Assembly (NCBI RefSeq): GCF_902809855.1
Contig: NZ_CADDWJ010000001.1
Location: forward strand, 1,240,001 to 1,304,000
Length of the DNA: 64,000 nucleotides
Direction of reading: 5' to 3'
DNA from: Acinetobacter sp. Marseille-Q1618
GTDB taxonomy: Bacteria > Pseudomonadota > Gammaproteobacteria > Pseudomonadales > Moraxellaceae
In this document: positions 50,541 through 58,172 of the stretch, piece by piece
How positions within the stretch are numbered: position 1 is the first letter of the stretch
How the letters are laid out: each line of letters starts with the position of its first letter
Position numbers and translations under genes: made by a program
Notes under the pieces: generated by a model
Database searches by the model: none
The model's input: the letters and a program-made list of their open reading frames with translations, nothing else
What the model was told of the DNA's origin: nothing

Positions 50541-50566
50541 AAAAAGGACGAATACCTCGTCCTTCT
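50541..50566. terminator. Terminator between ybiB and yeaC
   Basis: AAGGACGA / TCGTCCTT (50544-50551, 50557-50564) form a perfect eight-base stem. An A run on the left makes it strong on the minus strand. Confidence 0.8.
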
Positions 50567-50572
50567 TCTCAT

Positions 50573-50839
50573 TTATACAAAACGAATCGGTTTAAACTCA
50601 GGCTCAGGCACATGAGAATCACACTCTTCCCCTTCTTCTTTATGCCCTTTGTCAATATAGCCAGAACGTTCTTTTTCATCTAAATTTTGATGTTCCCATG
50701 CAATCACAGCCTGCATACAAATTTCACGCTGCTCTTTGGTCAGAACAACACCATTGGGCCATTTGCCAATTTCAACGGCAGTTTTCAAACGTGCTACGAC
50801 ATCTGCGTCAAGCATAGAAAGCATTTGTTCAATATTCAT
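50573..50839 (-). CDS. yeaC: DUF1315 (YeaC-like) protein
   Basis: The 88-aa protein has the DUF1315 core RLKTAVEIGKWPNGVVLTKEQRE, close to E. coli YeaC (RLSTAVELGKWPDGVALTPEQ). A charged C-terminal tail follows. Function is unknown. It begins two bases after nadK ends and is probably translationally coupled to it. Confidence 0.87.
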   Translation of the reverse strand: MNIEQMLSMLDADVVARLKTAVEIGKWPNGVVLTKEQREICMQAVIAWEHQNLDEKERSGYIDKGHKEEGEECDSHVPEPEFKPIRFV

Positions 50840-50841
50840 GA

Positions 50842-51756
50842 TTAATCCTGCTGTTGCAATGAATCAAAATCTTGGTTCCAACCGAGTTTAGTACGACAAG
50901 CCATATAAAAGTCATAACCCGGCGGATGTATAAGCGTTAATTTAAATGGATGTTTACGAATATGCAAACAATCACCCACATTTAATGAAACACTACTTTG
51001 TCCATCTGCGCTGACCATTGGCAAAACGCGATTTTCACGAATTTCTATTTTGATTTCACTTTGTCCACCCACCACGATTGGACGAGAAGATAAAGTATGC
51101 GGATGCATGGGAACAAGTGCGATCGCATCCATACTTGGATGTAAAATTGGACCACCACCTGACAGCGCATATGCGGTTGAACCTGTAGGCGTTGACACAA
51201 TCAAACCATCACTGTGTTGGCGATAAACATATTGCCCATCAATTTTTAAATCAAAGTCGATCATATGGACAGATTTACCCGAATGCAAAACCACATCATT
51301 CAGCGCAATCGCCTCATAAATGATTTGTTTTTGACTGCGAATTTCCATTTCCAATAAAAAACGGCGGTCGATCTGGAACTCACCTTTTAAAACTTGATCT
51401 AATTTAAAAATGACTTCAGTAGGTTTAATATCCGTTAAAAAGCCTAGACGCCCACGGTTCACTCCAAGTACAGGCGTGCTGTATTTCACCAAAGCACGTG
51501 CAGCATGCAGCAGCGAACCATCACCACCGACCACAATCACCAAGTCCACCACTTCACCGAGCAAATGTCGGCTTACGGTTTGTGTATTGCGATAAGGCAC
51601 GAGTTCGGCTGTTTCAGAGTCAAAAACTGGATGTAAACCTAAACCCAGCAAATGATCATGGATGAGACATAATGTGTCTACCACAGATGATTTATCTGGG
51701 CGACCAATCAGACCAATATTTCTAAATGCTTTTGACGAGATATGTGTTGGGTTCAT
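50842..51756 (-). CDS. nadK: NAD kinase
   Basis: The 304-aa protein has GGDGSLLHAAR (the GGDG motif), NRGRLGFLTD, and SDGLIVSTPTGSTAYALSGGGP. It makes NADP from NAD and ATP. An open frame reaches 51882, but MNPTHISSKAFRNIGLIGRP at 51756 gives the usual length and start. It leads a two-gene unit with yeaC. Confidence 0.95.
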   Translation of the reverse strand: MNPTHISSKAFRNIGLIGRPDKSSVVDTLCLIHDHLLGLGLHPVFDSETAELVPYRNTQTVSRHLLGEVVDLVIVVGGDGSLLHAARALVKYSTPVLGVNRGRLGFLTDIKPTEVIFKLDQVLKGEFQIDRRFLLEMEIRSQKQIIYEAIALNDVVLHSGKSVHMIDFDLKIDGQYVYRQHSDGLIVSTPTGSTAYALSGGGPILHPSMDAIALVPMHPHTLSSRPIVVGGQSEIKIEIRENRVLPMVSADGQSSVSLNVGDCLHIRKHPFKLTLIHPPGYDFYMACRTKLGWNQDFDSLQQQD

Positions 51757-52169
51757 CAATTTCCTTTTTGACAATCTGTTGAAAATACATTGACATAAAA
51801 CAGCAGCGTATCTATGCCTAATTTTCTTTAGATCGTATTGTAATTCTAAACTACACAATGAATTATACATATTAAAGATCATGGCTTAAACTTTTATTGC
51901 AAGCACAGATTTATTTTTGATTTTTCGGCGAGTATTTTTATCTTGTGTTGTTTACTTTACTTCTATCAAATAAAACTTAATGACTTGATTCAATCCATTT
52001 TTCATTCATAAAAAGGCGATAAGCCCTGAAAATTTTGCTTAAATTGAGGGTTTTAGGTTTTATTGTCTTGTTTTATAGGTAAATTGCTTAATTTCACAGT
52101 TTAATTATTGCAAATTCCTGAAAAGCTTCGCATGATTAACAAAATTTCTCAGGTTTTTTGCATATTTTT
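51757..52169. other. Divergent region between nadK and PBP1b gene
   Basis: This 413-base AT-rich gap must contain the promoters of both genes. I see no hairpin with a T run, repeat or small gene in it. Confidence 0.45.
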
Positions 52170-54569
52170 ATGAAGTCAGAACGTGGAATAGGCATCATTG
52201 CACTCATTTTCTGTGTGCTCATTATTGCTGCATTTTTAGCATTTAGTATTTATTTGGTGCGATTAGACACTATTATTCGAGATAAGTTTGAAGGAAACCG
52301 TTGGGATATTCCTGCAAAAGTTTTCGCACGCCCATTAGAACTTTATGCAAATGCACCTGTTGCTGCCAATGATTTTGAACAAGAATTAAAATTATTAGGT
52401 TATAGCAAAAAAGACAGCTATGACAAATCAGGCAGTTATGTGGTTCAAAATAATAGTTATTATGTCCATACACGTGGATTTGACTATGGTGATAGTGTAG
52501 ACCCTGAGCAAATTTTACAAGTTTCATTTAATGAAAATACAGTTGCAGATATCAAAGCCACCAAGCCTTCAAGCACAGGAATCGCTCGTTTAGAGCCGAT
52601 GTTGGTTGGTGGAATTTTCCCGCAACATAATGAAGACCGTGTACTGATCAAACTCAACAAAGTACCGAAGACTTTGATTGAAGCCTTAGTCGCAACTGAA
52701 GATCGTAATTTTTATCATCATCATGGGGTCTCATTTCGTGGTACAGCACGTGCGATCGTCAGTAATGTCACTGGAGGCAAACGTCAAGGTGGGTCTACGC
52801 TGACCCAACAATTGGTTAAAAACTTTTATCTTTCCCCTGAAAGAACGTTAAAACGTAAAGTGAATGAAGCCTTTATGTCCTTACTTCTTGAGTTTCATTA
52901 TGACAAAGATGAGATTTTAGAGGCTTATTTAAATGAAGTGAACTTAGGTCAAAATGGCAATTATTCTATCAATGGTTACGGCTTAGCTTCACAGTTTTAT
53001 TTTGGTTTACCTTTACGTGAACTCAATATTGCACAACAAGCTTATTTGGTCGGTTTGGTACAAGGTCCAACCTTATACAATCCGTGGAAAAATCCAGAAG
53101 GTGCGAAAAAACGTCGTAATATCGTCCTGAATAACATGCTGGTGATGGGTTATTTAACCCAAGAAGAATACGAGCGTGAGTCTGCTCGACCACTGAATGT
53201 AGTGAAAAAACCGACCACTGGACCTTCAAAATTTCCTGACTTTTTAGACATTGTGCGTCGTCAATTGAAAAAAGAATATCAAGAATCTGATTTAACCAAT
53301 CAAGGTTTGCGTATTTTTACAACGCTTGATCCAATTTCACAAACCAAAGTACAAAATAGCTTCCGTGAAACAGTAAGTCGTTTGGCTCGCTCGAATCCTT
53401 CACGCTTAAAAGACTTACAAGGTGCTGTACTGATTACTCAACCTGAAAATGGTGAACTGATTGCAGCAGTAGGTTCAACACAAGACTTTACTGGCTTTAA
53501 CCGTACCATTGATGCAAAACGTCAAGTCGGCTCTTTGCTAAAACCCGTTATTTATCTCAGTGCGCTTGAATCTGGTCGTTATACTTGGGCTAGCCAAATT
53601 GAAGATGGTCCAATCAGTATCCCCGTCGACGGCAATAAATCTTGGACACCAAAAAACTATAGTGGCGGTGGTCATGGTTATGTGCCAATGGTTCAGGCAC
53701 TTGCAAATTCTTACAACTTATCAGCAGTACGCTTAGGACAAGAGTTTGGTTTATCCACATTTAAAAACCAACTGACCAAATTTGGTGTGGAGTCCAATAT
53801 TCCTAACTATCCATCTATTTTCCTCGGTGCTGTTGATATGTCACCGATGGAAGTGATGAGCATCTATGGCAACTTTGCCACAGGTGGCTTTAAATACCCA
53901 GTCAAAGCCATTCGCTCTGTGGTGGATTCAAATGGACGCTTATTAGAACGTTATAATTTAAATGTACAGCAAACCATTGACCCTTCTGCTGCTTATATTT
54001 TGAATTATGGTTTACAGCAAGTCATGTCTTCTGGTACAGGTCGTTCAGCTTATGCTAGCCTTTCACCTGAACTGAAACTTGCAGGTAAATCTGGCACAAC
54101 CAATGACACACGTGACTCATGGTTTGCTGGCTACTCAGGCAATCATTTGGCTGTGGTTTGGTTAGGATTAGATGATAATAAGATTACAGGCTTAACAGGA
54201 TCATCAGGTGCATTGCCTGTGTGGACCAATGTTATGAAACAATTACGTCAGAAACCTGTCAATCTGCGTCAAACTGACAATGTACAATGGCAATGGATTG
54301 ACAGTGACAGCGGTCAACTTTCAGCACAAGGTTGTGATCAGAGTTTCTACATTCCGTTACTGCGTAACTCGGTGCCACGCCAAGCAACTGCATGTGGCAT
54401 GCCACATTATCAGGTTGAGCCGACTTACATTCCTGATACGGAAAATAACCCACCAACGGATAACTCCAACGATAGTATTGAAAACTATATTCGTGAAAGT
54501 GAAAGCAACATGGATCAAGATTTAAATAATCAAGGACGTGTGATTTCAAGTGGTAGTTATCAAAATTAA
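52170..54569 (+). CDS. mrcB: Penicillin-binding protein 1B (bifunctional glycosyltransferase/transpeptidase)
   Basis: The 799-aa class A PBP has a short cytoplasmic start, one membrane segment (about 9-32) and a UB2H-like region (about 55-145). A GT51 domain follows with EDRNFYHHHG (Glu177) and GGSTLTQQLVKNFYL. The transpeptidase has S455 (GSLLK), SYN and KSGTT (K640). It polymerises and crosslinks peptidoglycan. The N-terminal tail is shorter than in E. coli. It is followed three bases later by its likely lipoprotein partner. Start ATG 52170 is chosen over an upstream TTG. Confidence 0.96.
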   Translation: MKSERGIGIIALIFCVLIIAAFLAFSIYLVRLDTIIRDKFEGNRWDIPAKVFARPLELYANAPVAANDFEQELKLLGYSKKDSYDKSGSYVVQNNSYYVHTRGFDYGDSVDPEQILQVSFNENTVADIKATKPSSTGIARLEPMLVGGIFPQHNEDRVLIKLNKVPKTLIEALVATEDRNFYHHHGVSFRGTARAIVSNVTGGKRQGGSTLTQQLVKNFYLSPERTLKRKVNEAFMSLLLEFHYDKDEILEAYLNEVNLGQNGNYSINGYGLASQFYFGLPLRELNIAQQAYLVGLVQGPTLYNPWKNPEGAKKRRNIVLNNMLVMGYLTQEEYERESARPLNVVKKPTTGPSKFPDFLDIVRRQLKKEYQESDLTNQGLRIFTTLDPISQTKVQNSFRETVSRLARSNPSRLKDLQGAVLITQPENGELIAAVGSTQDFTGFNRTIDAKRQVGSLLKPVIYLSALESGRYTWASQIEDGPISIPVDGNKSWTPKNYSGGGHGYVPMVQALANSYNLSAVRLGQEFGLSTFKNQLTKFGVESNIPNYPSIFLGAVDMSPMEVMSIYGNFATGGFKYPVKAIRSVVDSNGRLLERYNLNVQQTIDPSAAYILNYGLQQVMSSGTGRSAYASLSPELKLAGKSGTTNDTRDSWFAGYSGNHLAVVWLGLDDNKITGLTGSSGALPVWTNVMKQLRQKPVNLRQTDNVQWQWIDSDSGQLSAQGCDQSFYIPLLRNSVPRQATACGMPHYQVEPTYIPDTENNPPTDNSNDSIENYIRESESNMDQDLNNQGRVISSGSYQN

Positions 54570-54580
54570 GAGTGGTTGTT

Positions 54581-55138
54581 ATGCAAATAAAATATTTAGG
54601 TGTTGCTGTGCTTTTTGTGGGATTGGCAGCTTGTCAATCTTCTCCAGTACAAACAGGTTCAGGTAAAAAGCCTGAACCAGCGCCCACGCAAAAACCTAAA
54701 GTCGAAACACCTGATGGCGTAAAAATTATTCCTTATGAACGCCCTGAAATTAAACGTCAACCGATGCAAGTGATTGTGCCTGAGCAAAAAGTACAAGCTC
54801 AAAAGTTTGATGATGGACATGATATTCCTGCATTTAATCAGTTAATTAAAAAAACTGAAACTGCATTTCGTCAAAGCAAATGGAATGAAGCAGAAAATTA
54901 TGCACTACAAGCACAACGTTTAGCTCCTCAATCTGCTGAAACTTATTTATGGTTAGCGCTGATTGCCAATCATAAAAATCAAGCAAAAAATGCGGAGTCT
55001 TTAGCAAGACGTGGTTTAAGTTTTGCACAAAATAATGCGATGCGTAAGCAATTATGGTCAGCGATTTTAAAGTCAGCTCAACAGCAACAAAATGCGAAAA
55101 CCATTGCCGAAGCACAAGCAAAGATCAAGGCACTTTAA
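54581..55138 (+). CDS. lpoP: TPR-containing lipoprotein, LpoP-like activator of PBP1b
   Basis: The 185-aa protein has a lipobox (VGLAAC, Cys18), a Pro/Lys-rich linker (residues 20-85) and a TPR region (AFRQSKWNEAENYALQAQRLAPQSAETYLWLALI in parts). In Pseudomonas a TPR lipoprotein, LpoP, encoded beside PBP1b activates it. The same gene order here supports that role, though direct similarity to LpoP could not be checked. A GTG at 54572 is an alternative start. A 16-base stem-loop overlaps its stop. Confidence 0.8.
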   Translation: MQIKYLGVAVLFVGLAACQSSPVQTGSGKKPEPAPTQKPKVETPDGVKIIPYERPEIKRQPMQVIVPEQKVQAQKFDDGHDIPAFNQLIKKTETAFRQSKWNEAENYALQAQRLAPQSAETYLWLALIANHKNQAKNAESLARRGLSFAQNNAMRKQLWSAILKSAQQQQNAKTIAEAQAKIKAL

Positions 55139-55154
55139 GCCTTGATCTTTGCTT
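55116..55154 (+). terminator. Long hairpin over the end of the lipoprotein gene
   Basis: AAGCAAAGATCAAGGC (55116-55131) and its exact complement (55139-55154) form a perfect 16-base stem with a seven-base loop that contains the stop codon TAA. The T tract beyond it is weak, so it may act as a 3' stabiliser as well as a terminator. Confidence 0.65.
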
Positions 55155-55186
55155 TAAATTGATCTAATTTTTTAACTAGAACTATT

Positions 55187-55394
55187 ATTTTAAGCTGCCT
55201 ATACGGCAGTGAACAAGCTGTATTGACTGCTTTGATGACTGTGCAATTTCTAAGCTGCCTATACGGCAGTGAACTGGCTTTATTTAAAGAATTACACTAC
55301 ATTACTTTTCTAAGCTGCCTATACGGCAGTGAACTCTAATTTATCCTCAAATCATAGAAGAAGTTTTTTCTAAGCTGCCTATACGGCAGTGAAC
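55187..55394 (-). CRISPR. Type I-F CRISPR array, four repeats, no cas genes in window
   Basis: Four 28-base repeats lie at 55187-55214, 55247-55274, 55307-55334 and 55367-55394. They begin TTTCTAAGCTGCC and end CGGCAGTGAAC on the plus strand, the reverse complement of the canonical I-F repeat GTTCACTGCCG...TTAGAAA. Three spacers of exactly 32 bases separate them. The leftmost repeat has a changed edge (ATTT for TTTC), as expected for the leader-distal end, so transcription runs right to left with the leader to the right of 55394. No cas1, cas3, csy or tniQ gene is present in the 55 kb left or 8.6 kb right. Confidence 0.95.
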
Positions 55395-55560
55395 ATTACG
55401 CTAAAAGTTATACTCTATTTTCATTCAATTTCTATATAGTTTTTCAATATTTTCATTTAAAAAAAAATCTGCTGTGATTTAAGGCTACATTTATTATCAT
55501 TTATAAAAATCCAATTTAGCTCTTTGGCATAGCGGCATCCTTGCCACTACCGATGAGTTT
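55395..55560 (-). promoter_or_regulatory. Putative CRISPR leader
   Basis: This AT-rich sequence (for example around 55410-55470) borders the intact leader-proximal repeat on the side from which the array should be transcribed. It contains no gene. Leader status is inferred from array orientation. Confidence 0.5.
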
Positions 55561-55573
55561 TATAAATCATTTA

Positions 55574-56476
55574 TCAAAATGCACTGATACCAGCTACACC
55601 ATAAGCATGATGCTGTTGTGCTTTCGCTAAATCCTCTGGCTTTAAACCACCCAAAGCAAAGACTGGAATTGCTGATTGTTTCGCCAAATTTTCAAAAACA
55701 TCCCAACCAAGCGTCTTTGTATCAGGATGAGTTTGTGTTGCTAAAACTGGGCTTAAAAACACGGCCTCAAATCCTAATTTCTGAGCTCTATCTAATGACA
55801 CCAAATCATGACATGCAGCAATACAACGTACATTAATATTTAAATCCTGTGGCTGCGCTTGCATCACTTGTGATTGTTTGAAATGTACGGTGAAAATTTG
55901 ACTTTGAAGTGACTGTGGTAATTTTTTCCAAATGTTAATATTCACAATTAAACGCTTTAACACTGCTTGATCTAATTGCATCAAATATTGGATATCATTA
56001 TGCTCTACAGCATCAACTCGCCAATACATCAGACAATTTGTATTTAGCTCTTCGATCTTAGATAAATGCTCAGAAATTTTAATAAAATGTTGCCAAGATA
56101 GACGCTGTAGAATTGAATGATTGGCTTTTGGAAAATTCAGTTCAAGCAGTTGATCGCGTATATACCACGTCCAAGGTTTTTGAATCTCATCCAAATAGGC
56201 AGTTTCAACTTTTGCATGAAATAAATGTAGATTCACAAGAATATCTTCATATTCATGTGAGATTACATCAAAGACATGCCAGTCTTGGATACCGATTCCG
56301 ACCTCTTCAAATACTTCTCTACGACATGCCTGCTCAGGCGTTTCGTCTTGTTCGACCTTACCACCAGGAAATTCATATTTATTGCCTTGATGTTTCTCAG
56401 CATTTCTCCAACCCACCAGTACTTTTGATTGATGAAATAACAAAGCAATTGCTACATTTACAACAGGTTTAGTCAT
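55574..56476 (-). CDS. Nudix hydrolase fused to a thiamine phosphate synthase-like domain
   Basis: The 300-aa protein has an N-terminal Nudix (MutT) domain with the box GGKVEQDETPEQACRREVFEEVG (residues seen as GGKVEQDE..REVFEEVG). A C-terminal ThiE/TenI-like domain carries RCIAACHD and FALGGLKPEDLAKAQQ. MutT-type Nudix domains clean 8-oxo-dGTP. The fusion is known in gammaproteobacteria, but the role of the second domain is unclear. An extended frame to 56536 exists; MTKPVVNVAIALLF at 56476 gives the Nudix start. Confidence 0.87.
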   Translation of the reverse strand: MTKPVVNVAIALLFHQSKVLVGWRNAEKHQGNKYEFPGGKVEQDETPEQACRREVFEEVGIGIQDWHVFDVISHEYEDILVNLHLFHAKVETAYLDEIQKPWTWYIRDQLLELNFPKANHSILQRLSWQHFIKISEHLSKIEELNTNCLMYWRVDAVEHNDIQYLMQLDQAVLKRLIVNINIWKKLPQSLQSQIFTVHFKQSQVMQAQPQDLNINVRCIAACHDLVSLDRAQKLGFEAVFLSPVLATQTHPDTKTLGWDVFENLAKQSAIPVFALGGLKPEDLAKAQQHHAYGVAGISAF

Positions 56477-56545
56477 GACTTTTCCAGCGTGTATTTTACA
56501 AAATGTAAGTGAATAGATTTTTTTTGCAAATAACAATAATTATCG

Positions 56546-56579
56546 TTGACAGCCTTATTCGATAATGATTATCATTTAA
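56546..56579 (+). promoter_or_regulatory. Fur-controlled promoter of hemP
   Basis: TTGACA (56546-56551) and TATCAT (56570-56575) form a promoter with an 18-base spacer. The -10 overlaps GATAATGATTATCATTTAA (56561-56579), close to the 19-base Fur box consensus. A further Fur-like AATAATTATCGTT lies at about 56534-56546. Iron-bound Fur here should block transcription. Confidence 0.8.
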
Positions 56580-56613
56580 ATCACTAAATGACGTCCCACA
56601 CGGAGTAATAACA

Positions 56614-56784
56614 ATGAACGCACCTTTTAGCTTATTTACACGTAATAACGAATCTACCCACACTTTACCTATGCTACATTCCAACAATCTTTTCGCTTTA
56701 GGACGTGAAATCCGCATCATGCATGCAGGCGAAGAATACCGTTTACGCTTAACGCGCAACAACCGTCTTATTTTAACCAAATAA
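56614..56784 (+). CDS. hemP: Hemin uptake protein HemP
   Basis: The 56-aa protein starts MNAPFSLFTRNNES and ends GREIRIMHAGEEYRLRLTRN..LILTK, the HemP family signature (G-R-[ED]-[IV]-x-I-x-HxGxxYxLR-T). HemP is a small Fur-regulated protein needed for hemin use in several bacteria. GGAGTAATAACA before the ATG is a good ribosome binding site. It stands alone: no heme receptor or TonB gene follows. A terminator lies at 56824-56853. Confidence 0.92.
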   Translation: MNAPFSLFTRNNESTHTLPMLHSNNLFALGREIRIMHAGEEYRLRLTRNNRLILTK

Positions 56785-56823
56785 GTATAAAAATAATTTT
56801 ATAAAACAAGAATTGTGGGAATA

Positions 56824-56853
56824 AGCAGTATGAATCAGCGCATACTGCTTTTT
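56824..56853 (+). terminator. Terminator after hemP
   Basis: AGCAGTATG / CATACTGCT form a nine-base perfect stem with an eight-base loop, followed by TTTT, 40 bases past the hemP stop. Confidence 0.85.
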
Positions 56854-56976
56854 AGTTAAAAATATATTCAAGATCGTCTGATGATTTTCAAGAATACATC
56901 AAATTTTATACTCATAGTGTTTTATCAAACAATATATAAATGCAGTAATCATTGTTCTCTAAAAGTTCACCATATC

Positions 56977-57957
56977 TCAAGGCAACTCTTCACTTAATTT
57001 TTCTTCAACATTTTTGCAATTTACCACACTATTAGAGCTAATATATTGCTTGCCAAGCCAAACCAAATGTTGGTCTTTTGCATGTGGATTGACATAACCA
57101 TATTCAACGAGTACTGAGGTTAATACATTCCAAAGTTTTTGATGCTGCTGATATTCAAATGTTGACATGTTGATAGGTTTTGCACGATTCACATATTCAG
57201 TATATTTATTAGTTAACATACAATTACTTAAATTTTGTGCTACATCCTGCACCAGTAAAGAGGTCACGATATGGTCGGAATGATCTTTTGGATTAATATA
57301 TGAATTATCCTCTGCAATATTAAAGGTAATTTCTTTTTTACCTGCTTCAAATTGAACAATAGCGGATAATGTATTTACCAACTCCTGTTTATTATAAGCA
57401 TTTTTTCCATCTACACTGGTTATCTTATGAATCTTACCTTGATATAATTTTTCTAAACTTTGAAATTGTGTAGTAGAAAAACCATTTCCATTCATGTTTC
57501 CATCAGGTAATAAAAAATTATAGAACACTACATTGTCACCAAATTGCTTGCGTTGCAATGTATGTTGATTAATTTTAACCTGTGTTTCTACGATGTTGTT
57601 TTTATAATTATTCCAATAATGAATAGATTTTTCATGTGCTAAAAATCGCGCTTCCCAAAATGTTTTTTTCATAGGAGAACTATTTGGAAAACTTAATGCC
57701 TCTCCCCCATCTCCTGCCGTTGTTAGAATAAAGACATTTTTACTGTTATGTTGCACATAAAATTGTGCATTTTTCGCCATAAACAATTGAATATCATCAG
57801 GATGTGCTGCAATAAAAAATTGGACTGTTTTATTTGCTTTAGGCGCCACCTGAGGTTTTAGTGGAGGGGGATTATCATGCTCAGAAGATGAACCACCACC
57901 ACAAGCAACTAATCCCAAACAGCTAGCAATGATTGAAAGTCGAATAAAATTGAGCAT
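56977..57957 (-). CDS. PIG-L family deacetylase, lipoprotein
   Basis: The 326-aa protein has a lipoprotein signal (MLNFIRLSIIASCLGLVAC) and a Gly/Ser/Pro linker. The PIG-L/LmbE domain carries AAHPDD (zinc ligands) and the late HSDH motif. Such enzymes deacetylate N-acetylglucosamine groups, here probably at the periplasmic face of a membrane. The substrate is unknown. The frame starts at 57993; the ATG at 57957 is chosen for the shorter signal peptide, with uncertainty. Confidence 0.8.
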   Translation of the reverse strand: MLNFIRLSIIASCLGLVACGGGSSSEHDNPPPLKPQVAPKANKTVQFFIAAHPDDIQLFMAKNAQFYVQHNSKNVFILTTAGDGGEALSFPNSSPMKKTFWEARFLAHEKSIHYWNNYKNNIVETQVKINQHTLQRKQFGDNVVFYNFLLPDGNMNGNGFSTTQFQSLEKLYQGKIHKITSVDGKNAYNKQELVNTLSAIVQFEAGKKEITFNIAEDNSYINPKDHSDHIVTSLLVQDVAQNLSNCMLTNKYTEYVNRAKPINMSTFEYQQHQKLWNVLTSVLVEYGYVNPHAKDQHLVWLGKQYISSNSVVNCKNVEEKLSEELP

Positions 57958-58172
57958 ACGATAAGACTTATTGTTTAAACCGTGTCTGATCATACATTTT
58001 TTATCTTATGTGGTCTACCTCCAAACACTGACCTAAAACAAGTGAAAATTTGTATATTTCTTATATGGTTTCAATTAATTTACGTTTTAAAGTAACTTGC
58101 TATTCACCAACATTTTATGTTTTCGTATTATCAAAATCATAAAATTCTGATAAGAATAAAAATATTTATAAA

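Noticed and set aside
55127-55154. A fifth CRISPR repeat to the left of the array
   Set aside because: The position 60 bases upstream of the first repeat is occupied by the lipoprotein gene hairpin and has no similarity to the repeat.
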